The notes below the pieces were generated by a model, which saw only the letters and a list, made by a program, of their open reading frames with translations, searched no databases and had not been told where the DNA came from. A stretch of 64,000 nucleotides of DNA from contig AP017970.1 of NCBI GenBank assembly GCA_002356455.1, positions 1 to 64,000 of the forward strand. The letters run 5' to 3'. Positions 58,401-64,000 of this stretch are shown here, piece after piece. A program made the translations under genes and the position numbers. How positions within the stretch are numbered: position 1 is the first letter of the stretch; each line of letters begins with the position of its first letter. The DNA comes from Fusobacterium varium. Lineage in GTDB: Bacteria; Fusobacteriota; Fusobacteriia; Fusobacteriales; Fusobacteriaceae.

Positions 58401-59580
58401 TTATAAAAAAACCTAAACTATTTTGAGTAATAGTTTCTCCTCTATTTTGATTTACTTTTTCTTCGTTGGGATTCAAATCACTGTTGTCTCCAACAGCTAT
58501 TTGATTAGTAGGATTATACACTGTGTAATTATCATAACTATATTTTATTTTAGTTCTAGAATATTTATAATCATTTGGATCAGTAGAAGATATTCTTTCT
58601 ATTTTAAAATCACCATTTTTTATAACTACATTTCCTATTACACTATTTACACTACTATTAGCCTTTGAATCATCCCAATTAACACTACTATTTGCTACTT
58701 GCTTTGTTAAAGAATATGTATAAACTGAAGGAGAAGCAAAAAGATTAAGAAATAAATTAGGTATTTCCACTTTAGGAACTTCTATCCCTACATTATTTAT
58801 TGTTGAAGCTGTTATATTAGGCACAATATTATTCTCTGAAATTTTAATATCATTAGATTTTTCTATTTCACTATTAATTTTTTCATTTTTATTAATTGTT
58901 ACTTGATTTAAATTTATAGAATTAGGTTTTGATATAGCAACAGATACATTATCTACTTTCGGAATATTTACTTTTGGCATTTTAGGATTCAAAAGATTTT
59001 TAATTCCACTAATTTCTACATTAGGCATTGCTACATTAACATTAACTTCTTTAGAAACTTTTGGTACTTCTATTTCAGGAACATTAATATTTACTCCTAA
59101 ATTTATTTCTTCCCTAGGCAATTCTGTAGAATCCACTATATTTCCATTTCCAATTTCTAATTTATTTAAAATTATATTTTGAGGATAAAACTCTTGTGCT
59201 GCTTTTATGGTTTCACTAAATTCTTTTTCTGTTCTGTTTTTCATTTTTCCATTTTTTTCATTTTGATATGTAAAAAACACTTGTGTACTCGGGAACATAC
59301 TCTTTGAATAAAAATTTCCTTTTTTCAATAAATCTAATAACTCTGAATTATATTCTTTTATAAATTTTTCATTTTCAAGAATCTTTTTCTTTATTTCTTC
59401 TTTTTCTGCTTGTACTTTACTTAAAAGTTCAGCTTTGCTCTCTTGTATTTCCTCAGTTGTTATTCCAGCTCCAAAAGATATACTCCCAGTTATCATGAAA
59501 GTTATCAAAAGTGAAAGAGAATAACTAATTTTTCTTTTCAAAAATCTTTTTAATGATTTTTCAATATCATTATTTTTCAT
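49423..59580 (-). CDS. Giant fusobacterial type V autotransporter adhesin
   Basis: A 3385-aa protein. An extended signal region (KSLKRFLKRKISYSLSLLIT, then GSISFGAGIT) opens it. Next is a coiled-coil (KEEIKKKILENEKFIKEYN) and a VNVP/NVEI-rich linker (~150-300). A long beta-helical passenger follows, with scores of degenerate repeats centred on GVGIYxxxG, GIGVYxEG or xGNITVxxxG. The C-terminal ~280 residues (from about SKYSVIYTEGNYKDS, residue ~3100) form the 12-strand barrel and end YGVRFNYKF. The ATG at 59580 has AGGAGGAAA. Family size is like Fap2/RadD of F. nucleatum; the ligand is unknown. Confidence 0.93.
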   Translation of the reverse strand: MKNNDIEKSLKRFLKRKISYSLSLLITFMITGSISFGAGITTEEIQESKAELLSKVQAEKEEIKKKILENEKFIKEYNSELLDLLKKGNFYSKSMFPSTQVFFTYQNEKNGKMKNRTEKEFSETIKAAQEFYPQNIILNKLEIGNGNIVDSTELPREEINLGVNINVPEIEVPKVSKEVNVNVAMPNVEISGIKNLLNPKMPKVNIPKVDNVSVAISKPNSINLNQVTINKNEKINSEIEKSNDIKISENNIVPNITASTINNVGIEVPKVEIPNLFLNLFASPSVYTYSLTKQVANSSVNWDDSKANSSVNSVIGNVVIKNGDFKIERISSTDPNDYKYSRTKIKYSYDNYTVYNPTNQIAVGDNSDLNPNEEKVNQNRGETITQNSLGFFIKINGYGNGISFNGGNILYTSPLLIGSGYGFIDFVPRFSINKIELENQLTKSVISEEDKLIVLEAFKDSEKLITSPKDEALVWLNNGKITAEGNGIALINYNGSYNREGYVINTGEIISQPYKGSWNGQDSVFSGSNNIFGGRNSGGNNVFYNGKTGKINVWTRNTAIFRIDDSRNDSGSIFHIGNKGEINAYGYNNIGVTVDVTSDNNPNNNQNTIILSFENPINIFGDRNTGYYFYGVSGTTIKGNVNVNIGAPGEGNKKFTTTTTAGVPLIDYDVSNDPPYYTEMNIEGSSGIIADIFRGGPKIELDSHKINIYDLTKGNTGVYVKEGTTLNLGTGKIMLEGGKQNIGIYTFGGTAISDGGISLSKGSKNSAIYSIAGSVKVKNIEVPDSVEDSTLIVALGGEKSYSYIGVDGKAYTTKYYGIKQGEVEVEDTKIKVKSVSKDSNAVGAYADYHAKITINNKGNIGTAENPDIEITGFNGKNGVALYASKDGNKTGNEVVINAENNYIKVDNGQAGVISLNGGEINLKNSILHVNNGIAISTMYHSSATQTAGIIDISGGTIVLDGTSIAFIKDCSAGSVDPIKSDANTRIKVISNDIIAAVKLDNVGPLNLGTLRDDLENKIGATIIDDGVHQDYRLALVNGGSINIDQNINQSSTNKNSMEYIFYNRFLGEKFKINIANGITANSTLTNEEADKFGNGNVIGMKVTSSESAASVADTQINLGTGSKIVADRTESGNGAIGAYINYGQVTLGTNSRIEVEKENNIVNSKGVGVFAVNGSQVKSEGTIDVAGNEGIGILAQAYRVGEDGNPIVSEFGGKQGEGTLKVENKGDILLTGEGTIGIYADNNKQNGLNTDAEVKNIGKIQVGSSKDDATAIGIYAKNAVISNTGEIVTGKNGVGIYGINGSEIADLGTINLGTDAIGVMVDGTSQISGSSITLKSNENSNKERIGIFYKGTGNENTNVNINLDAEAMEKGIALYSENMNSFNSTGNIKVGENGTGIYIKNGNGTNRGIINLVTGKNNAIGMGVAQGTITNTGTITLNSSSQIGMTGLGNGSIVKNTNLINIKPDKGIGIYVKDGAKAELTGNNIAFGGKSNIGVFAENGIVNIKQNLTFTNNNENKNIYLYGKDAAIELDAGKTITVDGVVTPTTAGNKTVGIYLENANTGSTFTSNTTGLLNVVKEAVGIYSKGNNTLDVNVAATGDKTIGVFIDGASTISGTVAAKTDAIGVYGSEGTVTIGAGGLTLNTNSGKGTGMYLVDGAYATGGLITVNNTSGTENIGIYYSKGNALGPITNSSDIKLTGTKSIGIYAADGINLVNTKNIESSTSNNTASYIGENSTLTSKGNITMSGLDNIGIYVAEGKGVNGGVLDVSGATGTSSAGMVAKTAAGDTAVVENTDTINAGVNLGMYIAGNGTSSGKNSGTITATTGTGVYVEGTNANFDGADGIIKSDKLGIYLAGTDVNKVSVGTLEIGSGGVGIFGENAKIDFAVNVKGDGAIGVAVQGNNSVISRDITTTGKGSIGVYLFDDAVAFANGVAIETGESKPDSGLGANDGKTSVGIYTKAAGNYALNGVSVNAKDGVGVYLEDSTHTNSGGKTLSYNGTITTTGGIGIYVEKGNNLITQGATININGGAGIYIGDGGNASLGGNGDNLVLNFGTNGGIGILNNGGTLQLGANITMNGSGSFMSTTNGSLSSAGSLNIGKDSIGLIGQYDTSANGNYNITNTASGVINIVDGTGLAAVKKEGVAGGIPGSITVSNAGSINVESTDKNKPVAAIYTNIAKVENSGVINVGNNGVGIYTTWTNETVKNDNINITGTNGIGVYIEGVTNGLISNNINSTKSGNTGLVLKEVILPNINAGTITLGNESVGVMATATNSTINGTIKVGDSSSSKSAIGIIANAGSHITLTGTAITAGKGGIGVYAEGAGTSVIVSNTGNITVGTDGIYMYSKGAALTFTGNITADNQIGIVADGGSVTANGNSVITAKNGGIGIYVKNTAPTLGGTTIAVQGGTPSKYSIGAYYEGVEPQVLGATVVLPTITQTGDYNIGIVLKDSKVETAPTGISIGNSNASNQVGIMAKEGSNIKVNGNVSITGGNNNIGVYGENSIVGVNGNISVAEATSLTNSSIGIFVEKGSYTGIGNVSAENNSIGIYGKNMTGGTISQSGTTMNVGTNGVGIYGAGSGNINLSMGTIALNDENSIGVYAKGLNSVVTGNMTIGTDTSIGIVSEGNGNVTYAGNMTIADKTKTGSVGIYKVGGTAPSTITSSGSWTVGNSGYGIYSKGQGITVNNNADMTLGMSSVGIFSNGLNTINNNGKITVGATDVNGDHKDTEKHLNSVGIFATAGTIVNNSGNITVNHDHSVGIYGDGIGTKVTNTGNMTVDNGGVGILVKNGAVAVNTGNVTLGSTLASCGAVTVGMAAYQNSEIINDGIITVNNGVGMLVGPGGSFKNTGTIYVNNGIGIEGAGSFVNIGNVIVGAGGSATGSSGGAGSSGAATATIGSVQIDSNGNITINDNYVSIGGTLTTQGDITVNGAYVDVTTGIPLFNAHSVNGEVNILPNFALTGNGISYEIKDFVNVAAGTVTGNKLTPVTSPLFVSKIVNGKDLVIVKRPYADLTIGNQFDALDKGLDNILANSGGNGKDADILKGLNSYLAGLSGEEFANETARTLAETRGDIYSTIQGRMQDINRAFDNSFYELESSYNLTRDSSKYSVIYTEGNYKDSTVGIDDYDYKVMGLLYMKEKEGTEYGSKYGYTLGFAGSKFDFDDGGSKEDVYSLRAGVHRVKNLSDEHKVSWLSRIELGYNRHIAKRKLNLQETFENKGEYNTYSVAFDNRFTKVIYSDVSRQLDVYTDLDLEYGKVDGFKEKAGSKGGLEVQIKDNDYLSAQLGVGVKAQQRIYAGNDVSVKVTADVKYAYELGDNYDGNKARLKNGGEGYYSLITSEESEGKLTGKIGLTVEKANHMGVTFEVEAADESNKKDSSIKYGVRFNYKF

Positions 59581-59616
59581 TATTTCCTCCTGGTTCAACT
59601 AAATTACAATTATTTT

Positions 59617-60156
59617 TTAATTTATCTTTTTTTCAATTTGTTCTAGTCTTCTCAAATATTCATCGAGTTTTTTATTTTCAAACAAAAGAAATTCAATTTC
59701 ATTGTTATTAGTCTTGAACTTATCATATACTTCATCAAATTTCTGACTTAAAAATACTCTGTTTTCATTTGTTTCCATTCCCAGAACTTCTTCAAGCTTC
59801 ATAATTTCTTCCTCTTCCATTTTCAGAAAAACCATTCTTTCTCTTCCTATTTCAAAAGCTGTTTCTGCTGCTGCAATTCTGACTTCAGGAGTATTTTCAC
59901 TTCTGAACACTTTTTCCTCAAGAGATTCATTCATATCCCTTCTGATCCCCTCAATTATTTTCTTTCCTTTTTCCTCTTCTGCTTTTTTTACTTTTTCAGC
60001 CTCTTTAATTTCTTTTTCTTTTTTCTTTTCTTCCATTTTTATTTCTTTTCTAATTTGTTTAAGAACTTTCATTCCTTCTTTTTCATTTATTTCTTGTGAA
60101 TGAAGGGCTGTAGTTAAACAAGATAAGAAAATAAATCCTGTAAAAAACTTTTTCAT
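59617..60156 (-). CDS. Secreted coiled-coil protein paired with the autotransporter
   Basis: A 179-aa protein with a signal peptide (KKFFTGFIFLSCLTTALHSQ) and a very charged coiled coil (EEKKKEKEIKEAEKVKKAE). Then comes RIAAAETAFEIGRERMVFL and a last helix. Small secreted proteins of this kind precede many Fusobacterium autotransporters; a chaperone or partner role is assumed, not known. It lies 36 nt upstream of the autotransporter start. GGAGG precedes the ATG. Confidence 0.75.
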   Translation of the reverse strand: MKKFFTGFIFLSCLTTALHSQEINEKEGMKVLKQIRKEIKMEEKKKEKEIKEAEKVKKAEEEKGKKIIEGIRRDMNESLEEKVFRSENTPEVRIAAAETAFEIGRERMVFLKMEEEEIMKLEEVLGMETNENRVFLSQKFDEVYDKFKTNNNEIEFLLFENKKLDEYLRRLEQIEKKIN

Positions 60157-61197
60157 TGTTATTTAGCCTCCTTTAATATTAAAGATAAAAACACTATAAT
60201 AATTATCTATAATTTTATTTTTTAATATATTATAATTACTTTATTCACATTATTAGTTTTAATATTGACAATTAACATCAAGATTATATCATAAAATATT
60301 ATGTACATACAAATAAAAAATAAATATATAATTTAAAATTATCAATATTTTTTAATTTATAAAATTATATACTTGTTATTATTTTTATTTAAAGATAATT
60401 ATTGATATATACAAAAAAATATATTTTATATTATGAATTAATATCACGATACTATTTTAATCTGTACATTTTTTACTTTAATATTTTCTAATTATATAAA
60501 ATCCTTTTCTCAAGCTATAAAAAATTTCTTTATAGCTTTTTTTATCAAAAATATCATATAATATTTATTTTCTTTATAATAATTAATATTTTTATATTTA
60601 TAAAACAAATCAACTTAATAAAGTCTTATATTATAGAGATTATTACAAAAAAATAAAAATCCTTTTTCTAAATTATTTAAATTAACTACCATATTTAAAA
60701 GCCCAAAAGAAAAACGAAAACAATTCAACAAGTTAGTATTAAATAAAAAAATAAATGAAAAATTATTAAGAATAATTTAATACTGATATACGTAGTTAAT
60801 TTATCTAAAAAAGGTTTCTACTTAATGGAAACCTTTTTTAGTACTATTATATTTTTTCATATTCTAGAATAAATTTTTTTATTTTTGTTTTTATTCTCTG
60901 TATACTATTATCTACAAATTTTAATTCTCGTCCAGTTTTTTGAAATATCTACATATGTCAAGCCTAATATCTTATATCTCTTTCTCCATTGGGCTTAAAT
61001 GAAATTTCAAATATTTATTTAAAACTTTAATTTTTTCTTTACTTATTGTTTTTTATAAGCTAATTTAACATTGGAAAACTCTAAGTATTAATTCATCGGA
61101 TTTTAGAATAGAATTGAGTTTTAAAATAAGAAATATTTGACATATTTAATATTTTATTATAAATTTTTAATTATTATTTACTAATTTAGGAGGATAC
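60157..61197. other. AT-rich non-coding gap with terminators and decayed text
   Basis: No intact gene. Two good terminators are present: AAGCTATA/TATAGCTT followed by T at 60512-60545, and a 12-bp AAAAAAGGTTTC/GAAACCTTTTTT at 60807-60839 that works on both strands. On the minus strand, 60890-61060 contains text like KYLKFHLSPMEKE broken by stops, perhaps an old transposase. The upstream region of the autotransporter operon (60157-60300) must hold its promoter, but no consensus boxes stand out. Confidence 0.5.
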
Positions 61198-61407
61198 ATG
61201 AACACCGAAATAAAAGATTTGTTGAGAATACTTGTAGTAACAATAATTCCTACAATAAATATAATAATGTGGTTTAAGTGGTTAATTTCAAAAAATACAA
61301 ATTTAAACTTAAAAAATTATTTAATATCAATATTGATAATTACAATGTTATGGTTCTTTTTATGGTTTGGAATTTTAGGAATCTTAATGATGATTGATCT
61401 TTATTAG
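61198..61407 (+). CDS. Small two-helix membrane protein, paralogue of 32981-33244
   Basis: A 69-aa protein with two hydrophobic helices. IIPTINIIMWFKWLIS and TNLNLKNYLIS align with the protein at 32981-33244. TTAGGAGG is 6 nt upstream of the ATG. The function is unknown. Confidence 0.65.
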   Translation: MNTEIKDLLRILVVTIIPTINIIMWFKWLISKNTNLNLKNYLISILIITMLWFFLWFGILGILMMIDLY

Positions 61408-61469
61408 CTCTATTTTATAGGAGTATTAGATTAATATACAAAATAGAAAATGTTACTCAGAACTTATAA

Positions 61470-61545
61470 GCTCTCTACTTTTTTGAAAGCCTTTAAATTC
61501 AATTTTAAAAGGCTGGTACTACTATGTAAGTAATTTGAGAAAGTA
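61470..61545. repeat. Degenerate repeat, copy 1
   Basis: TTTTTTGAAAGCCTTTAAATT, then TTTTAAAAGGCTGGTACTACTATG. It resembles parts of 63088-63232 (TTTTTGAAAGCCTTCAAATT, and TTTTAAAAGGCTG, TAGTAG). AAAGCCTTT/AAAAGGCT gives a hairpin. It may be a small mobile remnant or a repeated terminator. Confidence 0.4.
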
Positions 61546-61617
61546 TATTTAAAAGATTTTAGTTTAGTGTCCATAATAATATATTAATTTAAAACAAAAA
61601 AAGAAAGAGATAAACAA

Positions 61618-61647
61618 AAAAAGCTACCAAAAGGTAGCCACTTTTTA
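61618..61647 (-). terminator. Terminator of the repeat-protein gene
   Basis: AAAAAAAGCTACC-AAAA-GGTAGC; on the minus strand a T-run follows. It is 4 bp after the stop of the next gene. Confidence 0.8.
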
Positions 61648-61650
61648 TTT

Positions 61651-62172
61651 TTAAAACATTTTTTCATCATCTATTAACTTTATGGGCTTGAAATGTTTTT
61701 CTGCTTTAAGTTCTCCAGTTTCAGAATATTCTTTTAAAAGACCATCTCGATTTCCATTTTTATAGTTTTCTTCTCTTTCAAGTTGTCCGTTTTCATAATA
61801 GTATTTTAAAATACCTTCTAGTTCATCATCTTTGTAGTTTCCTTCACTTAGAAGTTGCCCGTTTTCATAATAGTATCTTAAAATACCTTCTAATTCATCA
61901 TCTTTGTAGTTTCCTTCACTTAAAAGTTGTCCGTTTTCATAGTACTCTTTAAAAAAACCGTTCAGTCTTCCATTTATGTAATTATATTCGCTAAAAAGGC
62001 TCCCATTATCATATTTGGAAATCACTTTACCTGTAAATGGTCTTATACTCTTTTTTTCATAAATTAAATCATTTTTTACTTCAATTTGATTGATTTCTAA
62101 AACTTTTTTTTCTTTGCCACACCTTGTAATAAATAAGCCAAAACTTAATATAATAATTAAATATTTTTTCAT
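61651..62172 (-). CDS. Secreted YwqK/MORN-like repeat protein
   Basis: A 173-aa protein with a hydrophobic signal (KKYLIIILSFGLFITRC). Cys18 could be lipidated, but Arg before it is unusual for a lipobox. It contains five 23-residue repeats; two in the middle are nearly identical (YYENGQLLSEGNYKDDELEG twice), showing recent duplication of a 69-bp unit. GGAGGAATT stands before the ATG at 62172. Function is unknown. Confidence 0.75.
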   Translation of the reverse strand: MKKYLIIILSFGLFITRCGKEKKVLEINQIEVKNDLIYEKKSIRPFTGKVISKYDNGSLFSEYNYINGRLNGFFKEYYENGQLLSEGNYKDDELEGILRYYYENGQLLSEGNYKDDELEGILKYYYENGQLEREENYKNGNRDGLLKEYSETGELKAEKHFKPIKLIDDEKMF

Positions 62173-63246
62173 ATAAAATTCCTCCAATAAATTTATTTTT
62201 TAGTAAATCTAGAAATAGCATAATTGTCATCGTTTTTAAGGCTTTTATTTATATTTTCTATATCTACCTTTGATTTAATACTTTTTCATAATTACTTCTT
62301 TTTTAATTCTTACTAATAGGTTTCTTGGACAGGATATTTAACATTTTAAAACCAGCTATCTACAATGATTATTCTTTATATTTTTTAACTTTTCATCATA
62401 AATAATAACTCTATTTTTTATAATTAATCTTTTTGAAATAAGAATATAGTACTGAAGTAATTTTTAATATTATTTTAATATTAAAATTTAAAAAATGCAA
62501 TATTTTAGAAAAAAATTATGTCCAAAATTTAGATTATTAAATAAGGTAAAATAAGTGTATTATCTAAGTTAGAATACATTTATTTTACAAAATTAATTAC
62601 AAGTCAAATTACCAACTAAAGAATTTATATTTTGTTATAAAAAATATTAATATTGATGTCTCTTTGTCTATAAGTTGAAATATTTTTAAGAATTTTTTTT
62701 CTTAGTAATAAATTTTTTATAAAGCTCTATTATTGACTTATCCTGATTTTATGTGCATTATATTTTTGTAGTTAAAAGTATATATTAAATTAGATTTTAC
62801 TCATAAATTTTGCTTTCTTTTTTTATTTCCTATTCTGTGCTTTTCAAGTACTTATTCTCTCTTTCTCTAAAGTCTTTCATCAGTTCCTTTACCGCTTTTT
62901 CCACTTTTATGGTACTTTCTTCTTGTGCCTTTTTTTCTCCATAAAGAACTTCAAATATTTTTGAAAAGAATTTTTCACTTTTCTTTCATCAAGAAAAAGA
63001 CCCTAATCTATTTTTTGAAAAATCATTTTCAAAATTACTTAATAATATAAATTTTATAATAAATTTCAAGCATAGTATAGTCTTCTATATTTTTGAAAGC
63101 CTTCAAATTGAGTTTTGCAAAACTATTTCTTATAACTTGTAAAAAATAACAACGATTAATTCTACTAAGTTTTACTTATTTGTTAATGAACATTTTAAAA
63201 GGCTGTATACTCATAGTAGTCCCAGCCTTTTTATCTACAAATATTT
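62173..63246. other. AT-rich gap with gene remnants
   Basis: No intact gene. On the minus strand at 62830-62985 a short open stretch reads EKFFSKIFEVLYGEKKAQ and KAVKELMKDFRERENKYL, a clear coding remnant without start. A second copy of the 61470 repeat lies at 63088-63232, ending in AAAAGGCTG...CAGCCTTTTT, which acts as a terminator-like hairpin. The rest shows nothing recognisable. Confidence 0.45.
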
Positions 63247-63654
63247 TTATTCAATTAAGTTATCTTTTTTATGTGAAATTTTTTTAAAAGTTTGATATAA
63301 AAAACCTTCTAAATAACAAATTAAAAATGTAACAACAAGACTAAATGACACCATTTCTCTTATTCCTCCTTTACCTGTATATCTTAGTACAGAAAGAACT
63401 CTTACCACAAATCCTATGGCATCTCCCATTAGAAAACTAACGATTATATATCCCAGAAAGTATTTTATTTTAAATGATTTATCTTTTAATTTATAGAAAA
63501 AAATAATACTATAAAAAATAATATTTCCATAATTTTTTATTTTATTTAAATCTACTTCCCCATAAAATAATGGAAATAAAATACCTAAAATCGCTGCAAT
63601 AACATTGAAACTTATTGCAGCATAAAATACAAACATATCAATTTTTTTAAACAT
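63247..63654 (-). CDS. Polytopic membrane protein
   Basis: A 135-aa protein with about four membrane helices (VFYAAISFNVIAAILGILFP, GNIIFYSIIFFYKL, FLGYIIVSFLMGDAIGFVVR, MVSFSLVVTFLICYLEG). TAGGAGGAA lies before the ATG. No family is recognised. Confidence 0.6.
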   Translation of the reverse strand: MFKKIDMFVFYAAISFNVIAAILGILFPLFYGEVDLNKIKNYGNIIFYSIIFFYKLKDKSFKIKYFLGYIIVSFLMGDAIGFVVRVLSVLRYTGKGGIREMVSFSLVVTFLICYLEGFLYQTFKKISHKKDNLIE

Positions 63655-63815
63655 AAATTCCTCCTAAAAATTTGTAAATTATATAGATATATTACCTTAT
63701 TTTAATAAAAACTTCTACTCTTAAAATGGATTTAATAATAAAAAAAATATTTCTTATAATTTTTAAGCTTATGATACAATTAAAATATATTAGTTTTGTT
63801 CTATATGGAGGGAAT

Positions 63816-64000
63816 ATGGATTTAAAATTTTTTAGATATTTTTTACTAACTTCATTTTTTGTTATATTAACCTTTATTGGATTTTTCTTATTTATAATAT
63901 CTCTAACTACATGGAAAAAGGATAAAAGTAATAAAATAGCTAAAAGAAAAATGCAAATTTCTTTAGTTTTTTTCATACTGATGATAATAGCAAATACTAT
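63816..64000 (+). CDS. Partial membrane protein gene running off the window
   Basis: An ATG preceded by TGGAGGGA begins an open frame to the window end. There are two helices (FLLTSFFVILTFIGFFLFII, and ISLVFFILMIIANTM) separated by a basic loop (KKDKSNKIAKRKMQ). The opposite strand is also open but lacks a ribosome site at its start. Product unknown; the 3' end is outside the window. Confidence 0.6.
   Translation, partial: MDLKFFRYFLLTSFFVILTFIGFFLFIISLTTWKKDKSNKIAKRKMQISLVFFILMIIANT

Noticed and set aside
60890-61060. IS3- or IS150-like transposase remnant
   Set aside because: A few transposase-like words appear on the minus strand but stops are frequent and no catalytic motif is visible; kept only as a note in the gap entry.
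63692-63976. 94-codon minus-strand frame at the window end
   Set aside because: The plus-strand frame starting at 63816 has a GGAGG ribosome site and a plausible two-helix protein; the minus frame has neither.

Overview
The window is plasmid DNA from a Fusobacterium species, carried on a plasmid larger than 64 kb. The DNA is very AT-rich and Gram-negative in character. It encodes a very large fusobacterial-type autotransporter (3385 aa) preceded by its usual small coiled-coil secreted partner, a FadA-like adhesin, and many YwqK/MORN-like repeat proteins. Plasmid status rests on a Rep_3 initiator with 22-bp iterons, a ParA locus with four copies of a 28-bp partition site, a MobA/MobL relaxase and a complete P-type (Trb/VirB) type IV secretion system. 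There are no rRNA or tRNA genes.

Layout. (1) 0-6.5 kb: a hairpin-rich candidate oriT, the relaxase, a TraD-like accessory protein and a RadC-ArdC fusion. (2) 6.6-16.8 kb: VirB2, B8, B9, B10, VirD4, B11, B3, B4 and an OmpV-like outer membrane protein. (3) 16.8-27.2 kb: small membrane proteins, a PcfJ-like protein, topoisomerase III, a YwqK-like protein, then VirB5, VirB6 and the TraF peptidase. (4) 27.6-31.1 kb: lipoproteins, a DNA-binding protein with a SAP-like segment and a permuted-papain lipoprotein. (5) 31.1-36.5 kb: iteron origin, repB, HU, parS array, parA and its partner. (6) 36.5-41.4 kb: decayed genes, an IS200-type element, and a tyrosine recombinase and serine resolvase in one operon. 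(7) 41.5-46.2 kb: secreted YwqK-repeat proteins and lipoproteins. (8) 46.3-60.2 kb: a minus-strand surface cluster (coiled-coil protein, giant autotransporter, small proteins, FadA-like protein, HU-like protein, MscS). (9) 60.2-64 kb: mostly decayed DNA with a few small membrane and repeat proteins.

Most interesting observation. Three compact modules lie antisense in gaps of the transfer operon (3.66-3.96, 24.00-24.28 and 27.18-27.46 kb). Each has a near-consensus minus-strand promoter (TTGACT, 16-17 bp, TATAAT), a predicted small RNA of about 75-80 nt ending at an intrinsic terminator, and then a tiny hydrophobic ORF (21-29 aa). The 5' end of each small RNA is perfectly complementary to the toxin-like ORF's ribosome-binding region. 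Two of the peptides are near-identical 29-mers ending in WWWYKNK; the third is unrelated but has the same architecture. This looks like a family of type I toxin-antitoxin or post-segregational-killing modules. A fourth 29-aa hydrophobic peptide with a structured leader lies at 37.7 kb, and an orphan small-RNA gene sits between the first two parS sites.

A 28-nt sequence occurs twice in direct orientation (29488 and 40861), bracketing the Rep_3/par/recombinase block. The plasmid may therefore be a cointegrate of a conjugative backbone and a second replicon. Everything here is read by eye; family calls come from motif recognition, not from searches.
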